Assembly (NCBI GenBank): GCA_022709625.1
Contig: JAKLIL010000096.1
Span: 1 to 6,904, forward strand
Direction: 5' to 3'
Origin: Verrucomicrobiota bacterium
Lineage (GTDB): Bacteria; Verrucomicrobiota; Kiritimatiellia; CAIQIC01; Lenti-01
DNA length: 6,904 nucleotides
This document shows, one piece after another, positions 5,961 through 6,904 of this stretch. Under the pieces are notes generated by a model. It saw only the letters and a list, made by a program, of their open reading frames with translations, made no database searches and was not told the DNA's origin. How positions within the stretch are numbered: position 1 is the first letter of the stretch; each line of letters begins with the position of its first letter. The position numbers and the translations under genes were made by a program.

Positions 5961-5970
5961 ATGGCAGTGA
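5896..5970 (+). CDS. Possible 24-codon upstream ORF overlapping the Lys-rich gene
   Basis: An ATG at 5896 opens a 24-residue frame (MHNFKNTLTALVRQVGR...) whose TGA at 5968-5970 lies just inside the Lys-rich ORF, an overlap of 10 bases. AGGA (5882-5885) is 10 bases upstream of the ATG. Translating it would pass ribosomes through helices P3 and P1 and past the start codon of the next ORF, so it could act as a coupling leader peptide. It also reads through the G7 run at 5945-5951, where a -1 shift would continue into the Lys-rich frame. It has no recognisable family, and may not be translated at all. Confidence 0.25.
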   Translation: MHNFKNTLTALVRQVGRGGNPQWQ

Positions 5971-6035
5971 AGAAGGCTAAGAAGGCCGCAAAGAAGGCGG
6001 TCAAGAAGGTTGCGAAGAAAAAGGCGAAGAAGTAA
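5961..6035 (+). CDS. 24-residue Lys/Ala-rich histone-H1-like basic peptide
   Basis: The frame encodes only Met, Ala, Val and Lys: 13 Lys, 7 Ala, 3 Val and the initiator. Lysines occur as regular pairs (KKAKKAAKKAVKKVAKKKAKK), the pattern of histone H1-type tails and of bacterial H1-like basic proteins that bind nucleic acid non-specifically. Binding DNA or RNA is therefore the likely role, inferred from composition alone. Twelve of 13 Lys codons are AAG, which argues for codon selection over random A-rich DNA. The purine run AGGGGGGG (5944-5951) is 9 bases before the ATG. No other start codon exists in this frame back to the promoter region. Its placement between a strong promoter and a terminator supports a real transcription unit. 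Alternatives are that it is the C-terminal tail of a frameshifted longer protein, or untranslated. Confidence 0.65.
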   Translation: MAVKKAKKAAKKAVKKVAKKKAKK

Positions 6036-6049
6036 TTTCTTCCCCCGAT

Positions 6050-6074
6050 GCCGGACCGTGCAATGCGGTCTGGC
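6050..6074 (+). other. Strong stem-loop in the 3' untranslated region of the Lys-rich gene
   Basis: GCCGGACCG (6050-6058) pairs with CGGTCTGGC (6066-6074) over 9 bp, including one G-T wobble, with a 7-base loop TGCAATG. No T run follows, so it is not a terminator by itself. It may protect the 3' end of the short transcript or be a protein-binding site. Confidence 0.5.
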
Positions 6075-6079
6075 CATGA

Positions 6080-6120
6080 ACGGCGGTGAATTCCAAAATC
6101 GGATTCGCCGTCGTTTTTTT
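6080..6120 (+). terminator. Rho-independent terminator after the Lys-rich gene
   Basis: ACGGCG (6080-6085) pairs with CGCCGT (6106-6111). An inner AAT/ATT and CC/GG helix follows after small bulges, with a 6-base loop. Seven T's follow at 6114-6120. It ends the transcript begun near 5777, giving an RNA of roughly 340 bases. Confidence 0.7.
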
Positions 6121-6150
6121 GTTGCTTCGCGCGCGGCGCGCTCCGGCCGC

Positions 6151-6179
6151 TTGCAAAGGGCGCGGGCGTGGTGTAGGTT
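6151..6179 (+). promoter_or_regulatory. Promoter of the Nfu gene
   Basis: TTGCAA (6151-6156) and TAGGTT (6174-6179) are separated by exactly 17 bases. The predicted start of transcription is near 6186, about 28 bases before the ATG at 6214. The TAGGnT form of the -10 box is the same as at the yicC promoter. Confidence 0.6.
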
Positions 6180-6213
6180 GCGCCCGCGTTTTCAAATTTC
6201 CGGGAGCCAGCCG

Positions 6214-6438
6214 ATGCAAGAGAAAGTCGTCCAGTTCATCGAAGAAATCCGCCCCCTGATCCAGGGCCACGGCGGCGACGTGGAGTTCGTGTCCATGGAA
6301 GGCCATACGGTCAACCTCCGCCTGCATGGCGCCTGCCACGCGTGCCCCCACGCGATGATGACGCTCAAGAACGGCATCGAGGCCGAAATGCGCGAAAAAT
6401 TGAGTCCCGACCTGACCGTCGAGCGCGTGCTCGACTGA
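6214..6438 (+). CDS. NifU C-terminal domain (Nfu-type) iron-sulfur cluster scaffold protein
   Basis: A 74-residue stand-alone Nfu domain, which holds or transfers a [4Fe-4S] cluster between two subunits for delivery to target enzymes. The family pattern is clear: IRPLIQGHGGDVEFV (12-26), VNLRLHGAC, the cluster-binding CxxC as Cys41-His-Ala-Cys44-Pro, then MTLKNGIEAEM and the closing LTVERVLD. The His in GHGGD replaces an Asp commonly found before GGD. GGGAG (6202-6206) is 7 bases before the ATG. The gene stands alone with its own promoter and terminator and is not beside isc or suf genes, so its partner system cannot be read from this window. Confidence 0.93.
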   Translation: MQEKVVQFIEEIRPLIQGHGGDVEFVSMEGHTVNLRLHGACHACPHAMMTLKNGIEAEMREKLSPDLTVERVLD

Positions 6439-6461
6439 ATTCCGAGCCGCCCAAGGAATTT

Positions 6462-6485
6462 GGCCGCCCCTCCGGGCGGCCTTTT
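6462..6485 (+). terminator. Rho-independent terminator after the Nfu gene
   Basis: GGCCGCCC (6462-6469) and GGGCGGCC (6474-6481) form a perfect 8-bp GC stem with loop CTCC, followed by four T's. It starts 24 bases after the Nfu stop. On the other strand there is no T run after the stem, so it would not clearly end the convergent exonuclease transcript. Confidence 0.8.
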
Positions 6486-6529
6486 CATTGTCTATTGCGC
6501 CTTGGCAAATCGGGTTGCGGGCGGCTGCC

Positions 6530-6904
6530 TCAAGCCGGCGGCGCGGGCGGTTTGGGAAACTTTCCGCTCACGGCGTCGCGGACGATTTGCTTGGTGTCGT
6601 CCGGAAAATCCGAACGGAGGAGCCAGGTGATGAAGTTGGGATCGTTCACGACGGCGTCGCGCAGCGCCTGGCCCTGGAACTTGCCGAAGTTGAAGACGAT
6701 TTCGCCCTTGGACCATTTGAGGCGGCCGGTGCGGTCCACCCAGGCCGGGTCGCGGGGATCGCAATAGTCGTTGAGTTTCGCCATGTCCGCCGGCAGTTCG
6801 GGATAGCGGGTGAACTGGCCGCCCAGCACGCGGATGGTGGCCAGCACGTCGCCGAGGGCGTCGTGGGGCCGGTCGTGGTTTTCGCCGCAGTAGTAGCGCA
6901 GGGC
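6530..6904 (-). CDS. DEDDh 3'-5' exonuclease (DnaQ/RNase T-like), C-terminal part
   Basis: The gene enters from the right edge and about 124 C-terminal residues are visible. The third exonuclease motif is present as HDALGD (His-x4-Asp) followed by VLATIRVL, the pattern of the DEDDh family that includes the proofreading subunit of DNA polymerase III and related exonucleases. The first two motifs (DxE and the second Asp) lie outside the window. After the catalytic domain there is a conserved-looking extension: GEIVFNFGKFQGQALRDAV, then DPNFITWLLRSDFPDDTKQIVRDA. This small FGK-type module is found at the end of several bacterial exonucleases of this family. The protein ends in a Pro-rich tail (PKPPAPPA). 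It is convergent with the Nfu gene. Repair, RNA processing or replication roles cannot be separated here. Confidence 0.88.
   Translation of the reverse strand, partial: ALRYYCGENHDRPHDALGDVLATIRVLGGQFTRYPELPADMAKLNDYCDPRDPAWVDRTGRLKWSKGEIVFNFGKFQGQALRDAVVNDPNFITWLLRSDFPDDTKQIVRDAVSGKFPKPPAPPA

Noticed and set aside
5740..5970. A 76-residue plus-strand protein starting at a TTG at 5740
   Set aside because: That TTG is the first part of the predicted -35 box, upstream of the transcript start, and the sequence resembles no family. Only the part from ATG 5896 is kept as a weak candidate.
1..6904. CRISPR arrays, tRNA/rRNA genes, insertion sequences
   Set aside because: No regularly spaced repeats, no tRNA-like cloverleaf or conserved rRNA segments, and no transposase or terminal repeats were seen on either strand.

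Overview
This GC-rich window carries two groups of genes. One is an exosortase locus read leftwards. The other is a core-metabolism operon and two short highly regulated-looking units read rightwards. An exosortase with an EpsI-type partner, a yicC-gmk-coaC-coaB operon with separate coaC and coaB genes, a KTSC-domain protein and a tiny Lys/Ala-only basic protein suggest a Gram-negative bacterium. I would guess the PVC group (Verrucomicrobiota/Kiritimatiellota or relatives). This is an inference from gene content and style; no rRNA or marker tree is available here.

Left part (1-1979, minus strand): exosortase (xrt), then an EpsI-like exosortase-associated protein that overlaps it and carries an unexpected four-cysteine zinc-ribbon-like insert, then the start of a short-chain dehydrogenase that runs off the left edge. 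Together the first two look like a membrane unit for processing C-terminally tagged exported proteins. No tagged substrate is in the window.

Middle-left (1980-2889): a short divergent control region with a good sigma70-type promoter and a 10-bp palindrome, followed by a predicted exported protein that joins a KTSC domain to a single-HKD phospholipase D/nuclease domain.

Middle (2910-5720, plus strand): a promoter and then four tightly packed genes. They are yicC (endoribonuclease family), gmk (guanylate kinase), coaC and coaB (the two coenzyme A biosynthesis activities that are fused in E. coli, here on two adjacent genes). All key catalytic residues I checked are present. The omega-subunit gene rpoZ, often found between gmk and coaBC in other bacteria, is absent.

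Right (5718-6120): the most unusual part. A promoter with a near-consensus UP element drives a leader of about 184 nt with potential RNA structure around the ribosome-binding site. It is followed by a 24-residue ORF made only of Met, Ala, Val and Lys (13 Lys), a strong 3' hairpin and a rho-independent terminator. It looks like a highly expressed, post-transcriptionally controlled miniature histone-H1-like nucleic-acid-binding peptide. A G7 run just upstream could alternatively join it by frameshift to a short upstream reading frame.

Far right (6151-6904): a NifU C-terminal-domain (Nfu) iron-sulfur scaffold protein with its own promoter and terminator, and, convergent to it, the C-terminal part of a DEDDh 3'-5' exonuclease that runs off the right edge.
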